DNA of 64,000 nucleotides from Methylobacter luteus IMV-B-3098 (GTDB lineage Bacteria > Pseudomonadota > Gammaproteobacteria > Methylococcales > Methylomonadaceae), in contig NZ_KE386569.1 of the NCBI RefSeq assembly GCF_000427625.1, forward strand, positions 3,983,212 through 4,047,211, in the 5' to 3' direction. The notes under the pieces were generated by a model. It saw nothing but the letters and a program-made list of their open reading frames with translations. It ran no database searches and was not told where the DNA came from. Positions 35,956-45,100 of the stretch are shown one piece after another (the stretch's first letter is position 1; every line of letters begins with the position of its first letter). Made by a program: the position numbers and the translations under genes.

Positions 35956-36589
35956 GGGGTGTCGCCGGGGCCTTGTGATAAAAATCACTGACCACCTCTG
36001 TAATCAGGCCGCTCTCGCTTTGTACTGCCTTAAATTTCAGATCAATCATACGCAGCATATACAAAACAAAGGGGTATTGTTTCCCGCCCAATGTTCCCCA
36101 TAAATGATTGACTTCCTCCATGGATGGCGAATATAAATCAAAGATCAATTTAAACGATTCCAACTGATCCAGAGGGTTATTGGGCGCATTTACCGCTATC
36201 GAGTTGGGAGATACGTTGTCTTGTGTAAATACGTTCTTATACTGAAAAAAACAAATAGCTCTGGATAATACCAATAATGCATCATTGTAATTAGTATGTG
36301 TAGCTGAAACCAGTATCTGGAGGTTAAGAAAAACAGGCGGATTTTCATAGCTGGTTTTGAGCGATGCATCATCACGCACATAATTGGGCAGATTTTTTAA
36401 TGCTTTTTCTTCCTTAATATTAACTACAGATAAGATAAGCATATTCCTCGCAACCCCATTACCTCCTGGACTGCTAGCAAACCCTTCGGCTAAATTACCC
36501 AATCCGACAGCTGGCATGGTCATTTGAAAAATATCATCAAGATGCTGATTCATCTCGTTTATTACAATGGTTAATGCATGCGCAATCAT
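35948..36589 (-). CDS. DUF4255 cap/terminator protein (Afp16/Pvc16-like)
   Basis: 213 residues. The N-terminus MIAHALTIVINEMNQHLDDIF, the VVNIKEEKALKN motif, PPVFLNLQILVSATHTNYNDALLVLSRAICFFQYKNVF, and PLDQLESFKLIFDLYSPSMEEVNHLWGTLGGKQYPFVLYMLRMI are the signature of DUF4255 proteins, which cap the distal end of eCIS tubes and sheaths. It is the first gene of the 26-kb eCIS operon. Only a weak GGA precedes the ATG. Its 3' part is more AT-rich than the baseplate genes. Confidence 0.9.
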   Translation of the reverse strand: MIAHALTIVINEMNQHLDDIFQMTMPAVGLGNLAEGFASSPGGNGVARNMLILSVVNIKEEKALKNLPNYVRDDASLKTSYENPPVFLNLQILVSATHTNYNDALLVLSRAICFFQYKNVFTQDNVSPNSIAVNAPNNPLDQLESFKLIFDLYSPSMEEVNHLWGTLGGKQYPFVLYMLRMIDLKFKAVQSESGLITEVVSDFYHKAPATPHD

Positions 36590-37224
36590 CCGGGAAATCC
36601 GTTTTATAAAGATTTATTTACAGATCTATTAATTATTTATTTTTATCTGTTTTTTTTATTTAAAAATAACCTAAATACTCAAATTTAATTAAACGCCATA
36701 TCAAAGGAAACCTTGATTAAATCAACGACTCCCACAGTGCACGATATCTCTCGGCATAATAAGGCGCCATTCTGATCGGAAATTGGATTTTTAGTGACTG
36801 ATATTCCGAATCTTAGCTTGGTCTGCAAATTTTTCAATGCTTATTAAATTTTTATTACTCTTAAATTTTAAGCCTGTTGCCACCCTATATCTTATTTTTT
36901 ATTGTAATTAGGCTAACTATTCGAAAAATCAGTAAATATGCGTTTTTATAATTACTATCCATACGATTGCCCCATTGTTATTATATATTGATTCCCTTGA
37001 CTTGATTCATGCGCCACCTGTTAAGGACTGGCTATAAATTAAGAATTAATTGGAATATATAAGATATCGATAGTTAATATAGTTATTGTTACTTTTACTC
37101 TTAAAATTAACAATAATCAACTCATTCATAACTATGGCGATGGTGATACTGGACAGGGGCTACCGCAACAGCGCCACATGCCGAAGGCCGGATGACCTGA
37201 CTCATACCCGTGCAGCCTTGGACG
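36590..37224. other. AT-rich gap upstream of the eCIS operon
   Basis: About 635 bp without a convincing gene between the eCIS cap gene and vapC, both on the minus strand. It is very AT-rich, with A/T tracts at 36620-36670 and 36840-36960. It must hold the eCIS promoter, and is the kind of DNA that H-NS-like silencers bind. I could not assign a promoter confidently. A short ORF starting near 37086 lies partly antisense to vapC and has no ribosome binding site. Confidence 0.6.
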
Positions 37225-37650
37225 TCAGTTCAGCCCGCTGGTTGTCTCAGGCAGGATCAGATCCACGCTGGGGAAGTAGGTGCTGAAGCGGCCCTTGTCT
37301 CTGGAGATCAGCCGGTAGCCGGCTACTGCCGCATGGGCACCGATGAAGAAGTCCGGCAGCACGTTGCCTTTCTCACCCTTGCGCCTGCGGTATTGCAGGA
37401 AGGCCTTGCCGGCCAGGAACAGGGCCTCCTTAGAAATAGGCAGCATTGCGAAGCCCAGGTGCTCAAACAGGGCCTCCACTTCCTCGATGCGTTCAAAGCC
37501 GACCGAGCACTCGGCGTAGATAATCGGGTTGATGACTAGCGTGTTGTCCCGATCCAGCCGCTCCAGTGTCGAGGCGCTCCATTCAAACCAGGCACTGTCC
37601 GGGTCGGCCAGGTCGGTGACAATGCAGCTGTCGATCAGGATGACGGCCAT
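37225..37650 (-). CDS. vapC: PIN-domain toxin, VapC-like
   Basis: 141 residues. The PIN-domain acidic residues are visible: Asp in VILIDSCIVTDL near the N-terminus, Glu in NPIIYAECSVGF, and Asp pairs in NVLPDFFIGAHAAVAGYRLISRDKGRF, ending in the family-typical RDKGRF..YFPSVDLI. Such toxins cut RNA and are held inactive by the cognate antitoxin. The gene overlaps the antitoxin by 16 nt on the same strand. Unlike its neighbours it is not obviously linked to the eCIS. Confidence 0.88.
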   Translation of the reverse strand: MAVILIDSCIVTDLADPDSAWFEWSASTLERLDRDNTLVINPIIYAECSVGFERIEEVEALFEHLGFAMLPISKEALFLAGKAFLQYRRRKGEKGNVLPDFFIGAHAAVAGYRLISRDKGRFSTYFPSVDLILPETTSGLN

Positions 37651-37880
37651 GCTTCGCCCCGCGTCAAAGCCATGATATCGTCAGTGCTCATAGTCAGCTT
37701 GCCGGTTTTATGAGCGGTGCGGAACCGGCTGGCCTTTTTGTGGCGAGGCTGGGCCTTGGCGATATACCAACGCCCATTTTCATCCTGAAGGAATTCAATT
37801 TCGGTTTCGGCTGGCCGAATACCCATGCTCTCGCGGACGTTCCGCGGAATGGTAACTTGGCCTTTGCTGGTGACGCGCAT
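37635..37880 (-). CDS. vapB: AbrB/SpoVT-type antitoxin, VapB-like
   Basis: 81 residues from MRVTSKGQVTIPRNVRESMGIRPAETEIEF, a swapped-hairpin AbrB DNA-binding domain. The C-terminal part (SRFRTAHKTGKLTMSTDDIMALTRGE) is the toxin-binding tail typical of VapB partners of PIN toxins. The ATG at 37880 is preceded by GGAG at about 6 nt; an upstream in-frame extension to 37979 would run through the promoter and operator repeats and is rejected. The protein likely represses its own promoter through the adjacent repeats. Confidence 0.88.
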   Translation of the reverse strand: MRVTSKGQVTIPRNVRESMGIRPAETEIEFLQDENGRWYIAKAQPRHKKASRFRTAHKTGKLTMSTDDIMALTRGEAWPSS

Positions 37881-37898
37881 GATGATCTCCGGTAAGTG

Positions 37899-37934
37899 AG
37901 TAATACTTAAATAGTAATACTTTATTACCGGTAA
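37899..37934. promoter_or_regulatory. Probable VapB operator: direct repeat plus palindrome
   Basis: Two 10-bp direct repeats AGTAATACTT (37899-37908 and 37913-37922) with 14-bp periodicity, followed by the perfect palindrome TTACCGGTAA (37925-37934). They lie 20-55 bp upstream of the vapB start, where an autoregulated promoter should be. Binding by VapB is inferred from position. Confidence 0.55.
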
Positions 37935-38179
37935 AGTACATATCTGATACGATGGTAAATGGATATTGATGACACTCATCTATTTACCGCAACGCACGGT
38001 CTCGTCACACTTTTTTAAAGACCTATACTTGTAAGGAGTTGTCTACCCTGGAAGAGCTGATGGCAATAAGCGGATTAATCTTTCAAGCGGTAGAAAATAA
38101 GAACTTCTCTAACCAGGAAATGCCGACATACATTGTCTATACGGCTGAACGAATACAACGAGTCAGGAGATTTAAGCTC

Positions 38180-39886
38180 ATGAATGCAGAAAACAAACGT
38201 ATCCTCATTATAGGCGGTGTGGCTGGCGGAGCCACCTGTGCGGCACGTATGCGCAGGCTCTGCGAGACGTGCGAGATCGTCGTGTTCGAACGAGGGCCGC
38301 ATGTATCCTTTGCCAACTGCGGCCTGCCTTATTTCGTGGGCGATGTTATCGAGTCGGAAGCCAAACTGCTGGTGGCCAGTCCGGAACTGTTCAAGCACCG
38401 CTTTAACATTGAAATCCATACTGAAACGGAGGTCACGCGCATCGACCGGCAAGCCCGATTGATCGAAGTGCGCGATCTCAAAACTGGCGCCGCACGCAAA
38501 GAACCTTATGACGCGCTGGTACTGGCAACCGGCGCCCAGCCGGTGCGTCCGCCCCTGCCGGGCATCGATCTGCCTGGCGTTTATGTGCTGCGCAACATTC
38601 CCGATAGCCGAAAGATCAAAGCCGCAGCCGCTCATGCCTCCCGCGCACTGATCGTGGGCGGTGGTTTTATCGGGCTGGAAATGGCTGAGAACCTGGTCGG
38701 ACTGGGACTTGACGTCACGCTATTGGAATTGGCCGATCAGGTCATGCCGCCGCTGGATCCGGAAATGGCCGGCTATGCCGCCGAACGCCTGAAAGCCAAT
38801 GACGTCAAGCTGAGATTGGGCGAAGGTGTCGAGGCCTTCGAACAACTCCCCGAGCGCGGTTTGAGCGTGCGCACGTCGAAGGGCGCGACGCTCGCCACCG
38901 ATCTGGTCATCCTGGGGATCGGCGTGCGCCCCGAGTCCACGTTGGCCCGGGATGCCGGATTGGAACTGGGAGATCTCGGAGGTATTCGCGTCGATGCCTA
39001 CCAGCGCACCAGCGATGCCGCTATCTGGGCGGTGGGCGACGTGGTCGAAGTAAAAAACAGGATCACCCAACAGTGGCAACTCGTCCCGCTGGCGGGACCG
39101 GCCAATCGGCAGGGGCGGGTAGCGGCCACCGCCATTCTCCACCATTTCTTATGCAGCGATGCTGAAACGCGGCCGCCTCTGGCTTTTGAGGGTGTGCTCG
39201 GGACGGCCGTGTGCGAAGCTTTCGGCCTCACCATTGCCTGCACCGGGGCCAATGAAAAGCAGCTCAAACGAACTGGCATGGATTTCGAAAAGGTCTACCT
39301 GCATCCTGGACACCATGCGAGTTATTTTCCGGGTGCCAGGCCGATCCACATCAAATTGCTGTTCTCCAAGGCGGACGGCAGGGTTTTGGGCGCTCAAGCC
39401 GCGGGCGAGCTCGATGTGGCGCGTGCCATCGATGTCATCGCCACGGCCATGATGGAGGAAGCTTCAGTATTCGATCTGGAAGACCTGGAGCTTTGCTACG
39501 CCCCCCAGTTTGGCGCCGCCAAAGACCCGGTCAACGTGGCCGGCATGGTGGCCGCCAACCACCTGCGAGGTGATCTGCAACTGGCGAATTGGGATGAGCT
39601 GGGGTCAACCGCGGCCCTGCTGGTCGACGTTCGCAGTGAAGCGGAGTACGCCAGCGATCACATTCCGAATTCACAAAATATCCCCCTTGAATCCTTACGC
39701 GACCGGCTGCAGGAATTGCCCCGGACGCAGGAAATCTGGCTAATTTGTGGAGTAGGGCAGCGAGCTTATTATGCGTATCGTCTTTTAAAGCAAAACGGCC
39801 TGCAGGTAAAAGTCCTTTCCGGCGGCATGCAGACCCACTTGGCCTGGAGGCGAGCCAATGATGGCAAGGGAGTACACCGACCGTAG
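38180..39886 (+). CDS. CoA-disulfide reductase / rhodanese fusion (Cdr-type flavoprotein)
   Basis: About 568 residues from MNAENKRILIIGGVAGGATCAAR. The N-terminal two-dinucleotide flavoprotein part has the FAD motif GGVAGGAT, the single active cysteine SFANCGLPYFVGD near residue 45 and the NAD motif ALIVGGGFIGLEMAENL. The dimerisation domain is followed by a C-terminal rhodanese domain (ALLVDVRSEAEYASDHIPNSQNIPLESL, with active cysteine in WLICGVGQRAY, about 470-560). Such fusions reduce CoA disulfide, polysulfide or persulfides with NAD(P)H. AGGAGAT precedes the ATG at 38180; an open frame extending upstream to a TTG at 38039 has no family match. It is transcribed divergently from vapBC. Confidence 0.9.
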   Translation: MNAENKRILIIGGVAGGATCAARMRRLCETCEIVVFERGPHVSFANCGLPYFVGDVIESEAKLLVASPELFKHRFNIEIHTETEVTRIDRQARLIEVRDLKTGAARKEPYDALVLATGAQPVRPPLPGIDLPGVYVLRNIPDSRKIKAAAAHASRALIVGGGFIGLEMAENLVGLGLDVTLLELADQVMPPLDPEMAGYAAERLKANDVKLRLGEGVEAFEQLPERGLSVRTSKGATLATDLVILGIGVRPESTLARDAGLELGDLGGIRVDAYQRTSDAAIWAVGDVVEVKNRITQQWQLVPLAGPANRQGRVAATAILHHFLCSDAETRPPLAFEGVLGTAVCEAFGLTIACTGANEKQLKRTGMDFEKVYLHPGHHASYFPGARPIHIKLLFSKADGRVLGAQAAGELDVARAIDVIATAMMEEASVFDLEDLELCYAPQFGAAKDPVNVAGMVAANHLRGDLQLANWDELGSTAALLVDVRSEAEYASDHIPNSQNIPLESLRDRLQELPRTQEIWLICGVGQRAYYAYRLLKQNGLQVKVLSGGMQTHLAWRRANDGKGVHRP

Positions 39887-40120
39887 GTTGAAAGATGGCT
39901 AACGGTGGCAGATCGACCGCTCAATATTTTCTGGTGAATCGTCAGAAAGTCATACCGCAAAAGATGGCCCCTACGTAGTTTCCCTTATTGATCTATGGTC
40001 AATCTGAGCATTTAATCAGCATATTTAGGTTATTCGGCTCCCCTACCAAACAGGTCTCATTGATTAGCCATCCGCTTTAACCCAATTTGTCACATTGATC
40101 CAAAACAGGAATGTTTAACT

Positions 40121-41971
40121 ATGAAAAGCCTCCCTTTGGCCAAACTGGGCCCCCACGAATCCGCAGCCAGTATAGTCGATTTCGGCATATTGCTGCCCTG
40201 GGTTTCGGCGAGCGATGGCAACCGGCTGTTTGTAAAAATCATTCATGAGCGCGACCAGTTCATCCAGGCGATACAGCCGCTGGCCTTCGAGTTGCAGCAT
40301 AGCGTCGATGCCGACTACGGCGATGTTTGGTCGGTGACGGTCGATTTCAGTGCCACCCATGATGTACAGCCAGGCTCTCATTTCGGCTCGCCAGGCCGGC
40401 ACGTTTACCGCTACGAGCTGCATAATCCGAATGTCGGCACATTGGACTGGATCGTGGATCCGTTTGCGCGTGAATATGCCGTCGGCAAGCTCTCCGCCTT
40501 CACGCTCGGTTATAGCCCTTATACCTGGAGCCCTGGCGAGACGAACTGGAAAACGCCGGCACTGCACGATCTGATCCTGTACGAACTGAACCTCGCCGAG
40601 TTCGGCGCCGATCTGCAGGGTGCGATCGACCGTCTCGATTACCTGGCCGACCTGGGCGTCAACGCGCTGTCGGTGATGCCGGTCAGCAATGTCGCTCTGG
40701 AGGTCGATTGGGGGTATCTGCCGCTGGGCTATTTTGGCATCGATGAACGGTTTGGCCGGCGCGACGATTTCCAGCGCTTCGTTGATGCGGCACACCAGCG
40801 CGGGCTGGCGGTGATCGTCGATGCCGTTTACGGGCATACGGCGGAGGATTTCCCTTACCACGATCTCTACCGGCGCCTTCATTATCATGAAAACCCGTTC
40901 ATGGGGCCGTTCGCCAAGGACTATTTCGGTGTCGGCACCGACTTCAAACGCGCTCTGACCCGCGATTTTTTCTTTAGCGTCAATAAGCACTGGCTGGAGA
41001 CTTATCATATCGATGGCTTCCGCTACGATTGTGTGCCGAATTATTGGGATGGCGCGCTGGGCGACGGTTATGCCAATCTGGTTTTCCACACCTATGAGTA
41101 TGTCAAGGGCGCGCTCGCTCAGTTATCCCGCTTCGATGCGCAGGAAGGCCCTCGCCTGATCCAGATCGCCGAGCAACTGGAAGCCCCTGAACAGATTCTC
41201 GAACAGAGCTACAGCAACGCCACCTGGCAGAACGCCAGCTTCGGAGCGGCGACCGCCTGCGCACGCGGCGCGGCCGGGGCGATAGAGAATCTCGGCCTGC
41301 GACTCGGTGCGGCAGGGTATGTCGAGCAGGCTACCCATAACGACGAGGTGTTGGCCAAGGCCCCGCTGCAGTATATCGAGAACCACGACCACAGCCGCTT
41401 TTTGTGCGAATTCTGGCTCCGGCAACGTGACTGGAACCCGCTTTTTGCCGAGGGCGACCGCGCGCATTGGTTTAAACTCCAGCCCTACCTGATCGCATTG
41501 CTGGCCGCGAAAGGCATCCCCATGCTTTGGCAGGGGCAGGAGTTCGGCGAGAACTATTTTCTGCCTGAGGACGGCTTCGGCCGTGTGCTGCTGCTTCGGC
41601 CACTGCGCTGGGATTATTTCTATGACCCGGCCGGCAAAAGCCTGGTCAGTCTGACCCGCAAAATGGTGAATCTGCGTAAGCGCTGCGAAGAATTTCGACG
41701 CGGCAACCATTACTTCCACAATGATTATGAGCGCTATCTCGCGCGCGGCCTTTTGCTGTTCGAGCGCAAGACGGCGACGGCCGTCAGCCTGGTCGCGGTG
41801 AATTTCACGCATGCTGACCAAAGCGTGCCGTTTAAATTCGAGCGCGCCGGCAACTATAACGAGCAACTGCATGGTCAGGATAACTTTGCCGCCGGGCCGG
41901 GCCAGGAGCAATGGTTGACCATCCCCTCCAATTACGGACGCATTTGGCGCAGCGTAAAAGCGAATCCCTGA
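40121..41971 (+). CDS. Alpha-amylase family (GH13) glycosidase, trehalohydrolase/branching-enzyme-like
   Basis: 616 residues, no signal peptide, so cytoplasmic. A ~140-residue N-terminal beta domain precedes the TIM barrel, which begins LHDLILYELNLAEFGADLQGAIDRLDYLADLGVNAL. The four GH13 regions are visible: AVIVDAVYGHT, GFRYDCV (nucleophile Asp), IQIAEQL (acid/base Glu) and IENHDHSR (third Asp). The early E-L-N-x-x-x-F pattern and N-terminal domain resemble malto-oligosyltrehalose trehalohydrolases and branching enzymes, but WGYLPLGYFGID replaces the usual WGYDG-type motif, so exact specificity is open. It would act on glycogen or maltodextrin, and glgC lies 8.5 kb on. AGGA precedes the ATG. 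Confidence 0.85.
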   Translation: MKSLPLAKLGPHESAASIVDFGILLPWVSASDGNRLFVKIIHERDQFIQAIQPLAFELQHSVDADYGDVWSVTVDFSATHDVQPGSHFGSPGRHVYRYELHNPNVGTLDWIVDPFAREYAVGKLSAFTLGYSPYTWSPGETNWKTPALHDLILYELNLAEFGADLQGAIDRLDYLADLGVNALSVMPVSNVALEVDWGYLPLGYFGIDERFGRRDDFQRFVDAAHQRGLAVIVDAVYGHTAEDFPYHDLYRRLHYHENPFMGPFAKDYFGVGTDFKRALTRDFFFSVNKHWLETYHIDGFRYDCVPNYWDGALGDGYANLVFHTYEYVKGALAQLSRFDAQEGPRLIQIAEQLEAPEQILEQSYSNATWQNASFGAATACARGAAGAIENLGLRLGAAGYVEQATHNDEVLAKAPLQYIENHDHSRFLCEFWLRQRDWNPLFAEGDRAHWFKLQPYLIALLAAKGIPMLWQGQEFGENYFLPEDGFGRVLLLRPLRWDYFYDPAGKSLVSLTRKMVNLRKRCEEFRRGNHYFHNDYERYLARGLLLFERKTATAVSLVAVNFTHADQSVPFKFERAGNYNEQLHGQDNFAAGPGQEQWLTIPSNYGRIWRSVKANP

Positions 41972-41984
41972 GGCTAAATGTGCC

Positions 41985-42005
41985 AGGCATTGCGGCACAA
42001 TGCCT
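41985..42005 (+). terminator. Possible terminator hairpin after the GH13 gene
   Basis: Perfect 8-bp stem AGGCATTG / CAATGCCT with a 5-nt loop, 13 nt after the stop codon of the GH13 gene. An alternative overlapping stem (TGTGCC / GGCACA) is also possible. No U tract follows, so termination is uncertain. Confidence 0.4.
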
Positions 42006-42102
42006 CATGCACACCCGTCGCCCCGATGCCGGCAAAGTTTTTGTATGCTAGACTTTCTGCTATGTTTATAGATTAAACGTCATCAACTTATAGAGCGCAT
42101 CT

Positions 42103-45100
42103 TTGCTGGCAATAGACCGTTATCAAATCAAGGAATGCATCCATGACGGAGGCTGGTATCGCCTCTATCAGGCTGTGTGCCTGCAAAGTTGCCGCGAAGT
42201 GGTGCTTAAACACCTGGCCGATAGCCATCCTGGCCCCACTATGCTGGCTGGTTTCCGTTCAGAATACCGGATCTTGCAGGAATTGACGCTGCCGACTGTT
42301 ATCAGCGCCCTGGCTTTGGAAGATCACGGCCGGCAGCTGATTCTGGTGCGCGAATATTTTCCGGGCCAGACCTTAAGGGAGTACGCGGCCGGACATACTT
42401 TGCCGATTGAAGAAATCTATCATTTGATTTCGGCACTCGCCGAGACGCTGGACGCGATACATCGGCGCGGCATTGTCCACGGCAACCTCAATCCCGACAA
42501 CCTGTTGCTCGATCCTGAGCAGATGCAGCTAAAGCTGATCGGCTTCAGTCGCGCAAAATTCATCACGCAACTCGATGATGAAACGGAACAGCCTGTCCTG
42601 TCCGCAAGTGATATCGACTATCTGGCGCCTGAACAGACAGGCCGCATGAACCGGGGCGTCGACGGGCGCGCGGACATCTATGCGCTGGGGGGGATCCTGT
42701 TCGAATTGTTGACAGGGCGAACGCCGTTTGCATCGGCGGATTCCATCGGCCTGATTCACCGCCATATTGCCCAAAGCGTACCCGATCCGCGCCAGTTTTG
42801 TCCGCAATTGCCGGAAAACCTGGTTCGCGTCGTGACCAAGATGCTGGCGAAAGATCCCGGTGACCGCTATGCGACAGCCGCGGATCTGTTGCTGGATATT
42901 ACTATCTGCCGACAAACGTTGATGGCAGACGAGTCGAGACAGGTCAAGCCCGGCCAACAGAGCATCCTGAGAATTTCCGATCGCTTGTACGGACGCGACG
43001 CCGAACTTGCGCAATTAGCTGAAGCATTTGCTTATTCGCAACATAGCAGGGCGATATTATGCCTGGTCGCCGGCCGATCGGGGGTCGGTAAAACGCGGCT
43101 GTTTGAGGCGTTCAACCGGCAGGTGCTGCCCGTCGATTGTCATCTGGTCTCCGCCAAATGCGATCAATATCAAGTCAATCATCCGGCACGGATTTTTCGC
43201 ACGGCTTTTCGAGGGTTGCTTCTGCAATTACTGGGAAAGGATGAGGGAACACTGGCTATCTGGCGGCAGCGATTGTCCGATCAATTAGGCGATGAGGCAC
43301 AGCCCGTCATCGAACTGATTCCGGAACTTGAAATGCTGATGGGGCCGCAACCGGCTTTGCCGGAGTTGGCGGCTAGTGAGACCAAAACCCGACTGAAACG
43401 GCTTTGGGTACGATTCGTGCAAACATTCTGCCGGTCTGACAGTCCGTTATGCCTGTTCCTGGACGATGTGCAGTGGGCCGATCCGGCCCTGTTCGAGTGG
43501 CTGGAGCCCATGCTGTTCGACATCAAGCATTTGTTATTGATTGCAGCCTACCGGGATAACGAAATCGGGCCGAATGATGCCCTGATGGTCACGGCTGACA
43601 AATTGCGCAATGACGGCCGCCGGGTCGAGATGATCGAGCTGGCGGAGTTGCCGATGCCGGCTTTGGCGGAGATGATCGCCGATTCCATTTCGCTCGATGA
43701 AGACTCGACCGCTGGACTCTGTCATGCGCTATACGCCAAGACGCAAGGCAACCCGTTCTTTTTCATTCAGTGTCTGCGCGAATTACAGCGGGACGGCGCT
43801 TTGACATACCATGCCGCGACCGGTAACTGGCGCTACGATAGCGACAAAATCAACACGATCGGCATCAGCGACAACGTCATCGATTTCATGTTGATGCGCA
43901 TGGATTCTCTGGACGGGCCGGTGCGTGAGTTGCTGAAAATAGCCGCCAGCATCGGCAACTGCTTTGACGCCGGGCTGATCGCCTCCGTATTCGGCGAGCA
44001 AACCTCGCCGCATGGGAATCTGGCGGTCGCCGAAACATTGGGATTGCTGGTGAAAATGCCCGGCGACGGCAAAACAGACGAAACGCGTTATGTTTTCTCT
44101 CACGATCGCGTGCAACAAGCGGCCCATTCGTTGCTGGCCGAGCATGAGTTGCTGGCCAATCGCTTAAAAGTAGGCCGCTATTGGGCCGATAAGGCGCTAT
44201 CCGGTCATGACAGGGAATTATTGTTTCAAGCAGTCGAACATCTCAATGCCGCCCAGGCATTGATTATCGAAACCGGCGAGAGGCGCCGCCTGGGTGTCGG
44301 TAACTTCAAGCTGGGCCTATGGGCCAAGCGCCGCGGCGCTTTCGAGCAGGCACTGCCTTATTTGCGATATGCCTCGGATATACTGGCCGAGGGGGCGCTT
44401 CGTTTCGACAGGCTGGCGGCCGTGTTCCGCCATCGCGCCGAATGCGAGCATCTTTGCGGTCATCATCAAACGGCCCTGCAGCTTTTCGAGCAAGCCGTTG
44501 TACTTGCCGGCTCCGACCTGGAAAAGGCGCGCGTATTTGAGCTGATGATCCAGTTTCACGCGGATCTGGCGCAGTTCGACCAGGCCTATCAGGTCAGCCG
44601 GCAGGCGGCGGCCTTGTTCGGCATCGACCTGCCGGCCCATTTCAATCGACTGGCCTTTTTGGTCGACTTCCTGCGTTTGAAGTATCGCCTGCGAAATTTC
44701 AACATTGACGATTTGCTCGCTCTGCCTGCCGTCAGCGATGTCAGGATGGATATTGCTGTCCGCTTATTATCGGCAACACTGAAGGTGGCCTATCAGCTTC
44801 GGCCGGAGTTATGCGCGGCCATATCGGTGAAACAGGTCGGCCATTGTCTGCAACACGGCAACAATGCCGAGGCGGTAATCGGCTACATGGTGTTCGGCGT
44901 GATTTTTCTTGGCGGCGTATTGGGCAATCATCAGGCCGGCTACGACTACGGGCGTTTGTCACTGGGCTTGTTGGATCAATATGCCAATCAGCGGCAGAAG
45001 GCGGAAGTCAATTTCGTCTATGGCTATTTCGCCCATTCCTGGACGCATCCGGCGGCGGACACCGAAACCTACTGGCGCGTCGCACTCGAGTCCGGGCTGG

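Noticed and set aside
10655..36589. Type VI secretion system or R-type pyocin/prophage
   Set aside because: There is no TssJLM/TssK, ClpV, lysis, capsid or terminase gene. DUF4255, DUF5908, CIS_TMP and DUF4157 proteins define an eCIS instead.
36597..36720. Specific -35/-10 promoter for the eCIS operon
   Set aside because: TTGAGT-like and TAAATA/TATAAA-like hexamers occur, but the region is so AT-rich that such matches are expected by chance; spacing was not convincing.
37635..37979. Extended 114-residue antitoxin start
   Set aside because: The extra 33 residues run through the repeat/palindrome promoter region and do not match AbrB proteins; ATG 37880 has a good ribosome binding site.
38039..38179. 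N-terminal extension of the CoA-disulfide reductase
   Set aside because: It starts at a TTG with the ribosome site too close, has no family match, and the ATG at 38180 has AGGAGAT and the FAD motif at the expected distance.
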